This document shows positions 25,087 to 34,677 of a stretch of 45,867 bases of DNA, one piece after another. Within the stretch, counting starts at the first letter, position 1, and each line of letters starts with the position of its first letter. Origin of the DNA: Bifidobacterium platyrrhinorum (lineage in GTDB: Bacteria > Actinomycetota > Actinomycetes > Actinomycetales > Bifidobacteriaceae); contig NZ_WHZV01000001.1 of assembly GCF_010667645.1 (NCBI RefSeq), positions 732,866 through 778,732 of the forward strand, written 5' to 3'. The position numbers were made by a program, and so were the translations under genes. The notes beneath the pieces were generated by a model. The model was not told where the DNA came from. It searched no databases and was given only the letters and a program-made list of their open reading frames with translations.

Positions 25087-28000
25087 AGCAGAATTCTCTT
25101 TCCTTCCTTGATGGAGGCGATGAGCTTGCGACGGTATGTGTCGAGGAACTCATCCACGTCGGCCTCGGTGCACAGCATCGACTTGGAACGCGGCGGCGTG
25201 ACGCGGATGAAACGGTCGGACGGTTCGGAGTCCGGCCGACGCGAACCTTCATCGGCCGAAGAGGACGATGCGCCCGGTTCGGCCGACCCGGCCGAGACTT
25301 CGGATTCGGCCTGTGACGCCGACGCGTGCTTCGGCGCACCGGCGGACGGCGCGACCGCGACCGGTTCCGGCTTCTCCTTCGCCGCATCCAACCGGTTGAA
25401 CAACTTCAGAGACAGGTCGTCGCGCACATGATCCGCGGTCTGACGGATGTCGGCGACGTACTTCGCATCCCGGATCTTCGCCGTCGCCTCATCCAGCGAG
25501 CGCATGGCCTCCCGACGCACACCCTCGCGGGCGGCACGGTAGGAGTCACTGCCGGTAAGGGTCTCGCGCACCCGAGCGACGACATCCGCGGCGCGCCCGC
25601 GCTCCTTATCCGCGAAACCGGCGAGATGCTCCTGCAATGCGGTCAACCGGGTCCGGAACACGTTGACCTTATTGTCCTGGAACAGCTTCGGATCGTCCGC
25701 GATGGCGCGTACCGCGTCACGCTCCTGCTGCAGTTCCGTGGGGGCGAGCGTGAAGTTGGGATCGTTGGACGCGATCCAATCCAGCCCATCGGACAGCACG
25801 TCACGCTGCTTGCCGTTGAGCACCTTGCGGATCGGGTCGACCACATCCTCCTTGTCGTCGAGCAGTCGTTCCGTGCCGTCGTCCTCGTCGTCCGAGGGGA
25901 AGGATTCCAGAATCCATTCCTCGGATTTGGCGGCCACGTCCCTGATGCGCTTAAGCGGCCCGTCCAACGAGGCGACGAACCCAAACCGGCCGTTGGCGGC
26001 CCGAAGGGTCTCGATCGCATGCGCTTCGGCGAGCAGCCCCTCCTTGATGGCCCGGGCCATATCCTCCGCGTCCGACGGCAGCCTGTCCCCGGCCATGCCG
26101 AGATAGTCGGCGGCGAACTCGCGCAACTCCCTCAGTTTGGCGGCGTCGTGGCGTTTCGGAATCTCCACGAGCACGCTTTCCGCCGTCTTCTGGTTGATCA
26201 GGCTCTTGACCACGTCGGTGCGGGGCACGCGCCTGCTGTCGATCATCAGACGGATACGATCGGAACCGACCAGATGACACAGGCAGGCGAGCGTGACCGT
26301 GAACGGCCAGCCATACGGTTCGTCCTCGTAATGGCGGGTGACGTCGCGCACGGTGGACGCGAGGTTGCGGCGAGCCTGACCGGCCACGTAATCGAACACA
26401 TCCTGCGCCGGCGAATCCAGACGGTTCCGCACGGTGTCAGCGCCCGCGCCAATCGACAGCTGGGAGGCATCGACCGGCACGGACGCGTCGGCGAGCACGC
26501 CGGGCAGGTCCTTTTCGGCGTAGGCGAGGCCCTCCACCATGCCGAGATTGGTATAGAGGCGTCCGATCAGCGTCTGCATCGCCTCCGTGACGATGCCCGC
26601 CGCATCCTGACGGATCTTCGTTTCCAGCACGGCACCGTTATAGGCGATGGCAGCGGACCGCAACGCCTGGGCCACCGTCGCCTTCAGCTCCTGGTACATG
26701 GCCCCGAGATCGCCGCGCTTGTCGTCGATGATGCGTTTGCGCGCCCCCTGCTCGTTGGCGTGCAGACGCAGATACTTCTCCGTGCGTTCGACCATGGTCA
26801 GGTCGCGCATAAGCTTGGAAGCATCCTCGTCGAAAATCACATGCAGCTCACCGCGTTCGCCTGACGAGCGCAGAATCTTGACATCCTGCGGAAGATCGAC
26901 CATTGGGGTGACGACGTGCAGCATGATCGGGTACGACTTGCCCTGCGCCACGCCGTCGACGATCAGACCGTAGCGGAATTTCGTCCTGTTCCGTCCCGAC
27001 CCGTATTCCACGACCGGCTGGCCGATCGTCTCCTCGACGATTCTGCCCAACCGTTCGCGGATTCGCCGGTCCTCGATGTCGAGGTTCCTGATTTCGCTTT
27101 CGACCTCCTGCTCGTCGTTGGTCAGATATTCGTACAAGTCTCCGGTGCGATGCACGTAGTTCTGACGTTCCAGTAAGTCCAGCGTGTCCTGGATGCGCCG
27201 CTCCAGCTCGGGCAGATCCTCGCCGAAACGGCCAAGGATGAGAATGCGCAGGTTGCGCACGGTGGCCTTGAACCCCTTGACGTGCTTGACCAGCAGCAGC
27301 GCCTTGAGCAACGGCAACGCCAGTTCGCGGGTCTCGGAACCGAGCTCGCGTTCCACCTCGTTGATGCGATGGTTCACCGAGCTCTGGATGGTGCCGGCGA
27401 TGCCGTCATACAAGGCGCTGAACGGCATGAGGGCACCGACCATATCGTTCTTGCGTTCCACGAGCGCGCTGCTGACGGTGGACAGCAGCGAACGTTCGCC
27501 CACCGAACGATGCTGCCCCTCGAAGAACCCGGCGGCGCTCATGCCGCGCATTGCATCCTGGAACAGCGTGAACTGGTAGTTGACGAACGGGTAGGTGGCG
27601 GTGAAATCCTCCTCGGTGCCGAACCGACGGTTGTTGAACTGTCGCGCACCATCACCTTGGAAGGTGAACAGGGCGTCGAGCTCGTCACGGTGTTCCCTCC
27701 ACAGTTCCCCTACGGCCGTTTCGCCCCGCTCGTTCTTGGTGAGCAGACGCTTCTGGATGACCTCGATGGCATCCGCACTGGAGAGTTTCAGGTTGACGGC
27801 GAAGCGTCCTTTGATCTTCGTGAAATCCAATCCCTGGCTGACCGTACGGTCGCCGATCACGGAGTCGATGTCCTCCTGGGAGGTGACGATCACCCACGCG
27901 CGGCCCTTCGTGCGGGAAAACAGCTCCTCCGTCACGGTCTGCAGGTTGAGCATGCGGTCGGTATCGGTGCCGACGAACTGACCGACCTCGTCCACAAGGA

Positions 28001-28829
28001 AGACCAGACGATGATCGTCCGGCTGATGCCGCAGCCAGTCATCCACGTCGTCGGCGAAATCGGCGATGGTCGGATTGTATTGTCGCTGGTAGTCCTTGAG
28101 AATGCCGTTGACCTCGTCTCCCGTGACGGCGGCGAACGCCTTGTCGATCTTCGCGCCGGAGAACGCAGCCTGCACGCGGCCCTTCGACCATGGTTTGCCG
28201 GCGATGGTCTCGAACTGGCGCGCGAACTCGTCCAGACGACCGTTCGCTTCGAGATCATGCTCCATCTTCGCCACGTACTTGTTGGCGCCGTAGTAGCCGC
28301 GAGCCTCATCGAACACGCGGATGAATGCGTCCAGCAGCGCCGTCCTGCTGCCCCGCTGCGCCTTGCTGTCGATGTTGAACAGCAATGACGTGGCGGGGAT
28401 GCACGCATTCGCATCCAGCAGTCCTTCGAGCTCATGGTTCCCGGCGTCCCCGGCCTTGGATTTCATGATGTCGATGACCTGCGCCCGGCTCAATGGCTCT
28501 CCGCCGTCCGGGAGCGGGGCCGAGGCCGCAGCCGCGGGGACGTCGCCAAGGATGTGGGAGAGCATCTTCAACAGGTGCGACTTACCCGAGCCGAAGTAGC
28601 CCGAGATCCATACGCCGTTCGTGTAATCGGCGAACGGATCGTTGTATGCGTCGAGGAACCGTTCGAGATTGGTCTGAATCTCATTGGTCAGCACGTATTC
28701 GCGCACCTCGTCGACGAGGTTGCTGTCGTCGCCAGCCTTGATGACACCATCGATCTTGTCGTCGATGTTCTTGACGAAGACGTCCCTCAACTGCAATGCG
28801 TCGCCGGTGTCCTTGCCCATGTCGCTCAT
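25083..28829 (-). CDS. brxC: BREX P-loop ATPase BrxC (PglY-like)
   Basis: BrxC is the large P-loop ATPase of BREX, essential for both modification and exclusion. Of 1248 residues, the N-terminal part starts LRDVFVKNIDDKIDGVIKA and carries Walker A GYFGSGKSH (77-85) and a Walker-B-like RLVFLVDEVGQFVG. The remainder is the long helical region typical of the family. The C-terminus holds an Ala/Pro/Ser-rich linker (about 1160-1210) before a short conserved helix (DVDEFLDTYRRKLIASI). The ATG overlaps the brxB stop and the TGA overlaps the pglX start, each by four bases, so brxB-brxC-pglX are translationally coupled. Confidence 0.95.
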   Translation of the reverse strand: MSDMGKDTGDALQLRDVFVKNIDDKIDGVIKAGDDSNLVDEVREYVLTNEIQTNLERFLDAYNDPFADYTNGVWISGYFGSGKSHLLKMLSHILGDVPAAAASAPLPDGGEPLSRAQVIDIMKSKAGDAGNHELEGLLDANACIPATSLLFNIDSKAQRGSRTALLDAFIRVFDEARGYYGANKYVAKMEHDLEANGRLDEFARQFETIAGKPWSKGRVQAAFSGAKIDKAFAAVTGDEVNGILKDYQRQYNPTIADFADDVDDWLRHQPDDHRLVFLVDEVGQFVGTDTDRMLNLQTVTEELFSRTKGRAWVIVTSQEDIDSVIGDRTVSQGLDFTKIKGRFAVNLKLSSADAIEVIQKRLLTKNERGETAVGELWREHRDELDALFTFQGDGARQFNNRRFGTEEDFTATYPFVNYQFTLFQDAMRGMSAAGFFEGQHRSVGERSLLSTVSSALVERKNDMVGALMPFSALYDGIAGTIQSSVNHRINEVERELGSETRELALPLLKALLLVKHVKGFKATVRNLRILILGRFGEDLPELERRIQDTLDLLERQNYVHRTGDLYEYLTNDEQEVESEIRNLDIEDRRIRERLGRIVEETIGQPVVEYGSGRNRTKFRYGLIVDGVAQGKSYPIMLHVVTPMVDLPQDVKILRSSGERGELHVIFDEDASKLMRDLTMVERTEKYLRLHANEQGARKRIIDDKRGDLGAMYQELKATVAQALRSAAIAYNGAVLETKIRQDAAGIVTEAMQTLIGRLYTNLGMVEGLAYAEKDLPGVLADASVPVDASQLSIGAGADTVRNRLDSPAQDVFDYVAGQARRNLASTVRDVTRHYEDEPYGWPFTVTLACLCHLVGSDRIRLMIDSRRVPRTDVVKSLINQKTAESVLVEIPKRHDAAKLRELREFAADYLGMAGDRLPSDAEDMARAIKEGLLAEAHAIETLRAANGRFGFVASLDGPLKRIRDVAAKSEEWILESFPSDDEDDGTERLLDDKEDVVDPIRKVLNGKQRDVLSDGLDWIASNDPNFTLAPTELQQERDAVRAIADDPKLFQDNKVNVFRTRLTALQEHLAGFADKERGRAADVVARVRETLTGSDSYRAAREGVRREAMRSLDEATAKIRDAKYVADIRQTADHVRDDLSLKLFNRLDAAKEKPEPVAVAPSAGAPKHASASQAESEVSAGSAEPGASSSSADEGSRRPDSEPSDRFIRVTPPRSKSMLCTEADVDEFLDTYRRKLIASIKEGKRILL

Positions 28830-29530
28830 GCGTCGGCTCCTTCCTGAATCGCGGTGTTGAGACTGAACGCCCGGTAGTAGTTGTCCGCTTCGAGACGATC
28901 GAACAGGCGCATCACCGACACGGTCGACGCCGTCTTCTCATAGGTCCCCGGGAAGAACAACACCACGGGCGTATGCTCCGGCATGATCTTCTGAAGACTG
29001 GCGAGCAGCGCATGCGCGCGGATGTACGGGTACACCCGTCCCACGCCGATCACGAACACGAGATCCGCCTCGTCATGCTCGTTCGCCCGCCGATACCGAT
29101 CCTTCAACGCGTCCTTCAGACCGTCGCCATCGGGGTCGAGCATGTTGGCAAGCGCTTGATAGAACTCGTCACCGTCGACCCCCTCCTCCTCATCACCATG
29201 CATGTCTGGTTCCTGTTCGACGGCGGCGTCGAACACGTCGTCGTCCTTCATAACCTGCATAGCCAGCTCGTACAGGTCGATGACCAGCACGGCCGGAGCG
29301 GTGTCATCGGCGTCCACAGGGTCCATGCCCTGCAACCGGCTTACGAGTAGCGGGATGCGGCGTGCGACCTCCAGCTCCTTCTCCGGATGGTAGGCGTAGA
29401 TGTAGTCCGCCGGCTCGCCACCGGTGTCCTCGCCGTTGCGGAACCGTTTGGACCGCATGTACCTGAACAGGGCGTCGAAGTCCCGCTCGATGCTCTGCGG
29501 CCGTCGCCGTGCGGCATCGCCGAATGCCAT
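28826..29530 (-). CDS. brxB: BREX protein BrxB (DUF1788 family)
   Basis: BrxB is a small, conserved BREX component of unproved biochemical role that is needed for the system. I start it at ATG 29530 (MAFGDAARRRPQSIERDFDALFRYM), which has an AGAGGAG sequence upstream; an extended frame to 29653 gives an unlikely N-terminus. The 234 residues include FVIGVGRVYPYIRAHALLASLQ and PVVLFFPGTYE, characteristic of DUF1788, plus an acidic insertion near residues 110-130. It sits between brxA and brxC exactly as in type 1 BREX. Confidence 0.92.
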   Translation of the reverse strand: MAFGDAARRRPQSIERDFDALFRYMRSKRFRNGEDTGGEPADYIYAYHPEKELEVARRIPLLVSRLQGMDPVDADDTAPAVLVIDLYELAMQVMKDDDVFDAAVEQEPDMHGDEEEGVDGDEFYQALANMLDPDGDGLKDALKDRYRRANEHDEADLVFVIGVGRVYPYIRAHALLASLQKIMPEHTPVVLFFPGTYEKTASTVSVMRLFDRLEADNYYRAFSLNTAIQEGADA

Positions 29531-29607
29531 TACCGTCCGTCTCCTCTCGCCGGATGATCTCATGCCCGGAATCGATGGTTCGTGTCCGATGCCCGCTCGA
29601 TGTTCGT

Positions 29608-30282
29608 TCAGTGTTCCCTGATCGGGAAATACGCGAACGATTCCGGCCTGCACTCAAGAATAGCGGTCAGGGGCGCGCCAAGCAGGGAAGGCAGCAGCGT
29701 GCCGTCGGTTTTCTCCACCAATCCGGCCTCACCCATCGCCTTGAACACGTTCGAACGGAGCTTGCCCGCAGTGGCGGGGCTGAGCTCCTCCAGTTCCGGA
29801 TGCCACATGGACTTGGCGAGGATGAACCGGTCGTGGTCGCCGCGGGTAACAGTCGGCATGCCCATGAGATACCGGTCGCGCAGCACCTCGTCGGCGAACT
29901 CGCCCACGATGGCGTAGTAGCGGCACATCGCCAACCACATCAGCGCACGGCAATCATCCATCGGTGTCCCGGCGGCGGCCAGATACCGCAGTTCCCTTTC
30001 GGTGAGCGCGCTCAGACGCTTGAGCACCTCACGCACCATGCGGACGTTCGCCGCATGCGTGCGGATGGCGAGGACGTCCCCGTCGATGGCTCGCTGGCGG
30101 ATACACGCGATGCGCTCCCCCAACTCGGCCCCCGGCGCATGGAGATCACCGGAGGAACCGCCGTCGGCCATGAATAGCGAAGCGAGGATACGCCCCTGTG
30201 GGGCAAGCAGTCCGCCGACCGTGAACGAGAGGCGGTACCGTTGCCCCTCCCGCATGATCTCGCTACCATACGCTCCCGGCAT
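29608..30282 (-). CDS. brxA: BREX protein BrxA (DUF1819 family)
   Basis: BrxA is the first gene of the type 1 BREX order, a small helical DNA-binding protein in characterised systems. The frame is open to a TTG at 30306; I prefer ATG 30282, preceded by GGAGGG. The 224 residues show the family pattern: YRLSFTVGGLLAPQGRILASLF near the start, LTERELRYLAA, and a C-terminal region ending AILECRPESFAYFP. It is followed after 77 bases by brxB. The 67-base gap to the ABC ATPase gene must hold the BREX promoter, but I see no convincing hexamers there. Confidence 0.88.
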   Translation of the reverse strand: MPGAYGSEIMREGQRYRLSFTVGGLLAPQGRILASLFMADGGSSGDLHAPGAELGERIACIRQRAIDGDVLAIRTHAANVRMVREVLKRLSALTERELRYLAAAGTPMDDCRALMWLAMCRYYAIVGEFADEVLRDRYLMGMPTVTRGDHDRFILAKSMWHPELEELSPATAGKLRSNVFKAMGEAGLVEKTDGTLLPSLLGAPLTAILECRPESFAYFPIREH

Positions 30283-30349
30283 CAGCCCTCCGTTCTCATT
30301 TGACAAGAATATTTGAGACTACACCTCATACGGGATACGCCGGCATGCG

Positions 30350-31201
30350 TCACACCGCGTAGGCGGCCCAGCGGTTGTGGGAGTGTTCGACTTCGATGGG
30401 CATGCCGAACAGGTCGGAGAGGCGTTCGTCGGTCAGTCCCTGCTCGAGCGGGCCGGTGTAGACGATGGTGCCGGCGCCGGGGTTGCCCATCGAGTCGACG
30501 CCGTCCTCGGTCGCGTCCTCGGCGGGGATCGGCTTCCTGCCCATGATGGCGATGTGGTCGAATCCGGCGGGAATCTCCTCCAGACGGTGCGTGACGAGCA
30601 CGACCGCGCGGTCGGAGTTCTCCTCGCCGATGCGGCTCAGCGTGCGCATCACTTGTTCACGGCCGCCCAGGTCGAGACCGGTGGTCGGCTCGTCCATGAT
30701 GAGCAGCTCCGGGTCTCCCATGAGCGCCCTCGCGATGAGCACGCGCGTGCGTTCGCCCTCCGAAAGCCTCCACATCTCCTTGCCTTCGAGGTAGCTCACC
30801 CGGAAGTCGCGCAGCAGGCCGCGGGCGCGCGCATATTCGGCTTCGGTGTACGTGTCGCGCCAACGGCCGGTCACGGCGCTCAGTCCGGTGACGACCGCAT
30901 CGAGCGGATCCTCGAATTCGGGAAACTGGCGGCCCAGGTCGGCGGAGGCGAGGCCGATGCGCGTGCGCAGCTTGAACACGTCGTATTTACCGAGCTGATG
31001 GCCGAGGATGAACACGCGTCCTTCGGACGGGAACGTGCGCGTGGCGAGCATGCCGACGGCCGTGGATTTGCCAATGCCGTTCGGCCCGAACAGGACCCAC
31101 CGCTCCCCCGCGCGGATCGTCAGGTTCACGTCGGTGATGATGACGCGGCGGTTGCGGCGGAATTCGACGTTTTCGAGTTGGAGTACGACATTGTCGGTCA
31201 T
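30350..31201 (-). CDS. ABC transporter ATP-binding protein
   Basis: A single ABC nucleotide-binding domain of 283 residues: Walker A GPNGIGKST, Q-loop region, signature LSEGERTRV, Walker B LLIMDEPTTGLDLGG and the H-loop VTHRLEEIP. No membrane domain is fused or adjacent, so the partner is elsewhere or the protein acts alone, as in translation-linked ABC ATPases. ATG 31201 is preceded by GAGGAG at good spacing, which decides the start. It lies between glgA and the BREX locus, and three hairpins separate it from glgA, so it is likely transcribed independently. Confidence 0.88.
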   Translation of the reverse strand: MTDNVVLQLENVEFRRNRRVIITDVNLTIRAGERWVLFGPNGIGKSTAVGMLATRTFPSEGRVFILGHQLGKYDVFKLRTRIGLASADLGRQFPEFEDPLDAVVTGLSAVTGRWRDTYTEAEYARARGLLRDFRVSYLEGKEMWRLSEGERTRVLIARALMGDPELLIMDEPTTGLDLGGREQVMRTLSRIGEENSDRAVVLVTHRLEEIPAGFDHIAIMGRKPIPAEDATEDGVDSMGNPGAGTIVYTGPLEQGLTDERLSDLFGMPIEVEHSHNRWAAYAV

Positions 31202-31227
31202 GCGGATCTCCTCGGTGAATGAAAAAT

Positions 31228-31349
31228 CGGCTCCCTCGAACGGGGAGCCGTCAAGTATGGAAAGCCAAGGGAGAGATGCGGCTCCCGTTGAGCGCCGCAT
31301 CTCTCCCTCCGTCACGCTTCGCGTGCCGCCTCCCCCATCGGAGGGAGGC
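31228..31349 (-). terminator. Three hairpins between glgA and the ABC gene
   Basis: Three stems follow the glgA stop: 31328-31334 with 31343-31349 (7 bp), 31268-31282 with 31294-31308 (15 bp perfect, 11-base loop), and 31228-31235 with 31243-31250 (8 bp). The 15-bp stem is the strongest and is followed on the minus strand by TTGGCTTT, so it is the best candidate for the glgA terminator. Confidence 0.65.
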
Positions 31350-31360
31350 CATTGATGGTT

Positions 31361-32608
31361 TTACTTCTGTTCGGCGAGGACGTCCTCGTAGACCTTGACG
31401 GTGGCGTCGGCGATGGACTCCCAGCTGAACACGTCGCGGGCACGCTCGTAGCCGGCCTGTCCCATCTTCTTCGCGAGCTCCGGGTCGGCCATGACCTTGT
31501 TGATCGCGTCGGCCATGTCGTGCACGAACTTGTCCGGGTTGGTGGGGGTGCCGGTGCCGTCGCGCAGCTGGTCGATCGGCACGAGGTAGCCGGTCTCGCC
31601 GTCGACGACGACCTCGGGGATGCCGCCGGTGGCGGAGGCGACGACCGGAAGGCCGCACGCCATGGCCTCGAGGTTGACGATGCCGAGCGGCTCATAGATG
31701 GACGGGCAGATGAACGCGTCGCAACCGTGCTCCAGCGCGGAGAGCTCGTTCTTCGGGAGCATCTCCTCGATCCAGATGATGTTGCCGCGCTTCTCGTCGA
31801 GCTCGGCGAAGGAGTTCTTGACCTCCTCCATGATCTCCGGGGTGTCGGGAGCGCCGGCGCACAGCACGACCTGGACGCCCGGATCGACGAAGTGCAGAGC
31901 CTTGAGCAGGTACGGCAGACCCTTCTGGCGGGTGATGCGGCCGACGAACAGCAGGGTCGGCTTCGAGCGGTCGATGTGGTAGCGGTCGAACACCTTCCAG
32001 CCCGGATCGTCGTCCGCCGGGGTGGCGAACTCGGACATGGTGATGCCGTTGTACACGACGACGACCTTGTCCGGTTCGAGGTTCGGGTAGGCGGTGAGGA
32101 TGTCCTCGCGCATGCCGCCGGACACGGCGATGACGCGATCGGCGTGCTCATAGGCCTCCTTCTCGGCCCAGGAGCTCAGGTTGTAGCCGCCGCCAAGCTG
32201 CTCGCGCTTCCACGGGCGGAACGGTTCGAGCGAATGCGCGGTGATGACCAGAGGCGTGCCGTGCAGCATCTTGGCCGTATAGCCGGCGAGGCAGGCGTAC
32301 CAGGTGTGCGCGTGGACGATGTCGGCGTCCACGTCGTTGGCGATCTGCAGGTCGACGCCGAAGGTCTTCAGCGCGGGATTCGCGTCCTTCAGTTCGGCAG
32401 GAGTATCGTAGCCGACGACTTTGAGGGAGCCCTTCGCCTCGGCGGCGTTCGGGATGGCGGGGATGTCCGCTTCGTCGCGGGGACCATCGAACGCACGCAC
32501 GGTCACGTCGACGCGCTCGGCGAGCACCTTGGACAGCTCCTCGGCGTGCACGCCGGCGCCGCCGTAGACGTGCGGCGGGTATTCTCGGGTCAGAATGTCA
32601 ACCTTCAT
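31361..32608 (-). CDS. glgA: Glycogen synthase, actinobacterial type (GT-B glycosyltransferase)
   Basis: This enzyme builds alpha-1,4-glucan or its maltose-1-phosphate precursor from ADP-glucose in the actinobacterial glycogen route. The 415-residue length and start MKVDILTREYPPHVYGGAGVH match the Corynebacterium/Mycobacterium-type GlgA (also named GlgM) rather than the E. coli type. Other signatures are HAHTWYACLAGY, TAHSLEPFRPWK and the C-terminal nucleotide-sugar site PSIYEPLGIVNLEAMACGLPVVAS. ATG 32608 has AGAGG about 11 bases upstream. It is flanked by its own terminator hairpins. Whether the acceptor is maltose phosphate or glucan cannot be settled from sequence. Confidence 0.93.
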   Translation of the reverse strand: MKVDILTREYPPHVYGGAGVHAEELSKVLAERVDVTVRAFDGPRDEADIPAIPNAAEAKGSLKVVGYDTPAELKDANPALKTFGVDLQIANDVDADIVHAHTWYACLAGYTAKMLHGTPLVITAHSLEPFRPWKREQLGGGYNLSSWAEKEAYEHADRVIAVSGGMREDILTAYPNLEPDKVVVVYNGITMSEFATPADDDPGWKVFDRYHIDRSKPTLLFVGRITRQKGLPYLLKALHFVDPGVQVVLCAGAPDTPEIMEEVKNSFAELDEKRGNIIWIEEMLPKNELSALEHGCDAFICPSIYEPLGIVNLEAMACGLPVVASATGGIPEVVVDGETGYLVPIDQLRDGTGTPTNPDKFVHDMADAINKVMADPELAKKMGQAGYERARDVFSWESIADATVKVYEDVLAEQK

Positions 32609-32675
32609 TGGTCTGCTACCTCTCTTTCCATCCGGAAAACTCAAGCACAACCAACTTTACGGCACGACATACGGA

Positions 32676-32701
32676 AAACGCACGACTTTCGTCGTGCGTT
32701 T
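32676..32701 (-). terminator. Intrinsic terminator of the small membrane protein gene
   Basis: AAACGCACGAC (32676-32686) pairs with GTCGTGCGTTT (32691-32701) around a 4-base loop. On the minus strand the stem is followed by TTTTCC, a proper U-rich tail, 77 bases after the stop at 32778. Confidence 0.8.
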
Positions 32702-32777
32702 CGTTCCGTTTCCCGTATCGTCACCGGCCATACCGGCAGGCCGCACCGGGTCTGTCGTGGCGACATGCGGACGTACG

Positions 32778-33242
32778 TCAGACGGCGGTGCCGTTCTCGT
32801 CGAGGTTCGGGTTGTGCTTCGAATCGCCAGCGGTGAAGAACAGGCTCACCACGCCGACGATGAACACGGCGGACACGGTGATGATCAGCCACATGGGGTG
32901 GCTCGGCAGCCACATGACCACGAAGAAGGCGATGATGGACAGCGCGATCAGCGTCCAGCTGCCCACACGGAACCACTGGCGCACGGAATGCGGCGCCTTG
33001 AACGCACGCGGGTTGCGGTAGTTCGGGTTGGCGGTCAGCGTGGTGTCCGTTTCGGCGATGGCGCCGCCGGACGGCTTCCACGGCCCCAGATCACCGCCCT
33101 CCTGCAGCCTGCGGGAACGCTCCTGCAGCTGGTATTCGTCGATCATGCCCGAACGGCCACGGCCGCGCGTGGAATCGTACTGCGACGGGATTCCCCTGCG
33201 GTCGGCCTTGGCTCTGGCACGACGTTCCGCTCGATTCGGCAT
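32778..33242 (-). CDS. Small membrane protein with two predicted helices
   Basis: I do not know a function. The 154-residue protein has a very basic N-terminus (RAERRARAKADRRG), a polar middle, and two adjacent hydrophobic stretches (WTLIALSIIAFFVVMWL and WLIITVSAVFIVGVVSLFF) near the C-terminus, so it should be a hairpin in the membrane with the long basic region in the cytoplasm. AGGAG precedes the ATG at good spacing and a clear terminator follows. It resembles conserved small membrane proteins of actinobacteria and is probably core genome, marking the boundary of the CRISPR-Cas insertion. Confidence 0.8.
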   Translation of the reverse strand: MPNRAERRARAKADRRGIPSQYDSTRGRGRSGMIDEYQLQERSRRLQEGGDLGPWKPSGGAIAETDTTLTANPNYRNPRAFKAPHSVRQWFRVGSWTLIALSIIAFFVVMWLPSHPMWLIITVSAVFIVGVVSLFFTAGDSKHNPNLDENGTAV

Positions 33243-33321
33243 TGTTGTTGCTCCTTAGGTAGCATTCCATTGAATGACGCTGCATGATACTTTACGTCAA
33301 TCCCGCCCGGAACCGTGACTC

Positions 33322-33675
33322 TCAACCGAATTTCCGCGCCGCGCGCCATTTGCTGGCATTGCTCCAGCCTTTCCTGCGTGCGCCGGTCCCGGATTGGGCG
33401 CTGTCTTTGGGACGTTTGATGAGTTCCAACCCATCGCAGTCCTCGGGTATCCAGTCGGCACGATGCACACGGAAGGCGAAGTGCTGCTCGTTGCGTGCGG
33501 AATACACCATGATCGCACGACCGTCGCGAATCATGTCGACGATCCGCTCCCACAGGCGATCGCGCACCTTCGCGCTCACATGGCCGACGAACACACCCGC
33601 CGATATCTCCAGCAGCCAGCGGGTCAGGTCCCCGCGCAGCCCCACAGGGCAAGCGGTCAGCACGATCACCACCAT
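33322..33675 (-). CDS. cas2: CRISPR-associated endoribonuclease-fold Cas2, type I-E
   Basis: Cas2 forms the scaffold of the Cas1-Cas2 spacer integrase. The 117-residue sequence starts MVVIVLTACPVGLRGDLTRWLLEISAGVFVGH, the I-E (CasD/YgbF-like) form, and contains VRDRLWERI. The basic C-terminal tail (RRKGWSNASKWRAARKFG) is longer than in E. coli. It starts 21 bases after cas1 and ends the operon. No CRISPR array follows in the 79 bases before the next gene, although that is where type I-E arrays usually sit. Confidence 0.95.
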   Translation of the reverse strand: MVVIVLTACPVGLRGDLTRWLLEISAGVFVGHVSAKVRDRLWERIVDMIRDGRAIMVYSARNEQHFAFRVHRADWIPEDCDGLELIKRPKDSAQSGTGARRKGWSNASKWRAARKFG

Positions 33676-33696
33676 CGAATCACCCTCCTCGCGGCA

Positions 33697-34677
33697 TCAC
33701 CACTCGTCATCGTCCGTGAACTCGTCGGTCCCGTAGGAGACGCCGGCGGCCACTTCACCGTCCTTGCCGTCCCACAATCCCACATGGTCGGATTCATCGC
33801 CGCCGCCGGCTCCCAGCTCCTCGTCATCGGGGCAAAGCAGGCCACGGATGTCACGTGCCATGCGTTTCATGATCGACAGGTCGTAAACGGAATCCCGCAT
33901 GCGTCGACGGGTGGCGGAGCCGATGTCATCGGGCTGCATCGCGGCCGTTTCGAACGCGACCGGGATGGACAGTTCCGCCTTATACAGGTCGGCGATGTCG
34001 TAGACGAACGACCGTTCATGGCCGACGTGCACGAAACCGAGTCCCGGCGAACAGCCAAGCGCCACGATCGCGGCGTGAGCCAATGCGTATAGGCACGTGT
34101 GGGCGGCGGACAACGCCTTGTTGATTTCGGTACCCGAATCGAAGTCATCGTGGTCGTAGGTCCGTTTGTCCCATTCCACGCCGGTGCGCGCCGAGCATTC
34201 ACGGTACACGCGACGCACGCGCGCCCCCTCACGTCCGCGTAACTGCTGCATGGTCAATCCGCTGACATCCTCGTCGGGAAACCGCATCTGGTACATCCTA
34301 CGCGCCACCGCGAGTCTCGATCTCGTGTTCGACACCATTCGCGCCTGTCGTTGCAGAAGCGCGGATGAATGGGTCAGGGGTTTGCCGAACGCGTACATGC
34401 GCACGCCGCGTTCCCCCACCCAGATCACGGTGGCGCCGTTTTCCCCGATCACCGTCATCGCCGGATGCGTGACCGAAGCGCCCGGCCCGAGCATCAGCAC
34501 GCTCAACGCGGCGGCGGGAACGTGCATGGTCCCTGTCTCGTCGGTGACGGTGATGGCGTTGTCCGCACGGTTGATCACGCAGCGTTCGAAGTAGGCGAAC
34601 GACAACCGGTCCTCGACCCGCACAAGCTCCGCAAGTTCGGGAGGAGACGAGCCGGGGACCGCGCGTTTGGCGCTCAT
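33697..34677 (-). CDS. cas1: CRISPR integrase Cas1, type I-E
   Basis: Cas1 is the metal-dependent integrase that inserts new spacers. The active-site residues are visible: E150 in GREGARVRRVYRE, H217 in LGFVHVGHERSF and the Asp residues of VYDIADLYKAE. ATG 34677 is chosen because it overlaps the cas6e stop (ATGA); an upstream in-frame start at 34719 would overlap cas6e by much more. The 326 residues are slightly longer than in E. coli owing to an acidic C-terminal tail. Confidence 0.96.
   Translation of the reverse strand: MSAKRAVPGSSPPELAELVRVEDRLSFAYFERCVINRADNAITVTDETGTMHVPAAALSVLMLGPGASVTHPAMTVIGENGATVIWVGERGVRMYAFGKPLTHSSALLQRQARMVSNTRSRLAVARRMYQMRFPDEDVSGLTMQQLRGREGARVRRVYRECSARTGVEWDKRTYDHDDFDSGTEINKALSAAHTCLYALAHAAIVALGCSPGLGFVHVGHERSFVYDIADLYKAELSIPVAFETAAMQPDDIGSATRRRMRDSVYDLSIMKRMARDIRGLLCPDDEELGAGGGDESDHVGLWDGKDGEVAAGVSYGTDEFTDDDEW

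Noticed and set aside
23578..25431. Long plus-strand open frame opposite pglX
   Set aside because: It stops where the AT-rich block of pglX begins, as expected for a GC-bias shadow.
16666..30282. Reading the locus as type I or type III restriction-modification
   Set aside because: brxA, brxB, brxC, pglX, pglZ and brxL are all present in type 1 BREX order; there is no HsdR, HsdS or Res gene.
33243..33321. Possible CRISPR array or leader next to cas2
   Set aside because: Only 79 bases, containing the ribosome-binding site of the membrane protein gene and no repeats.
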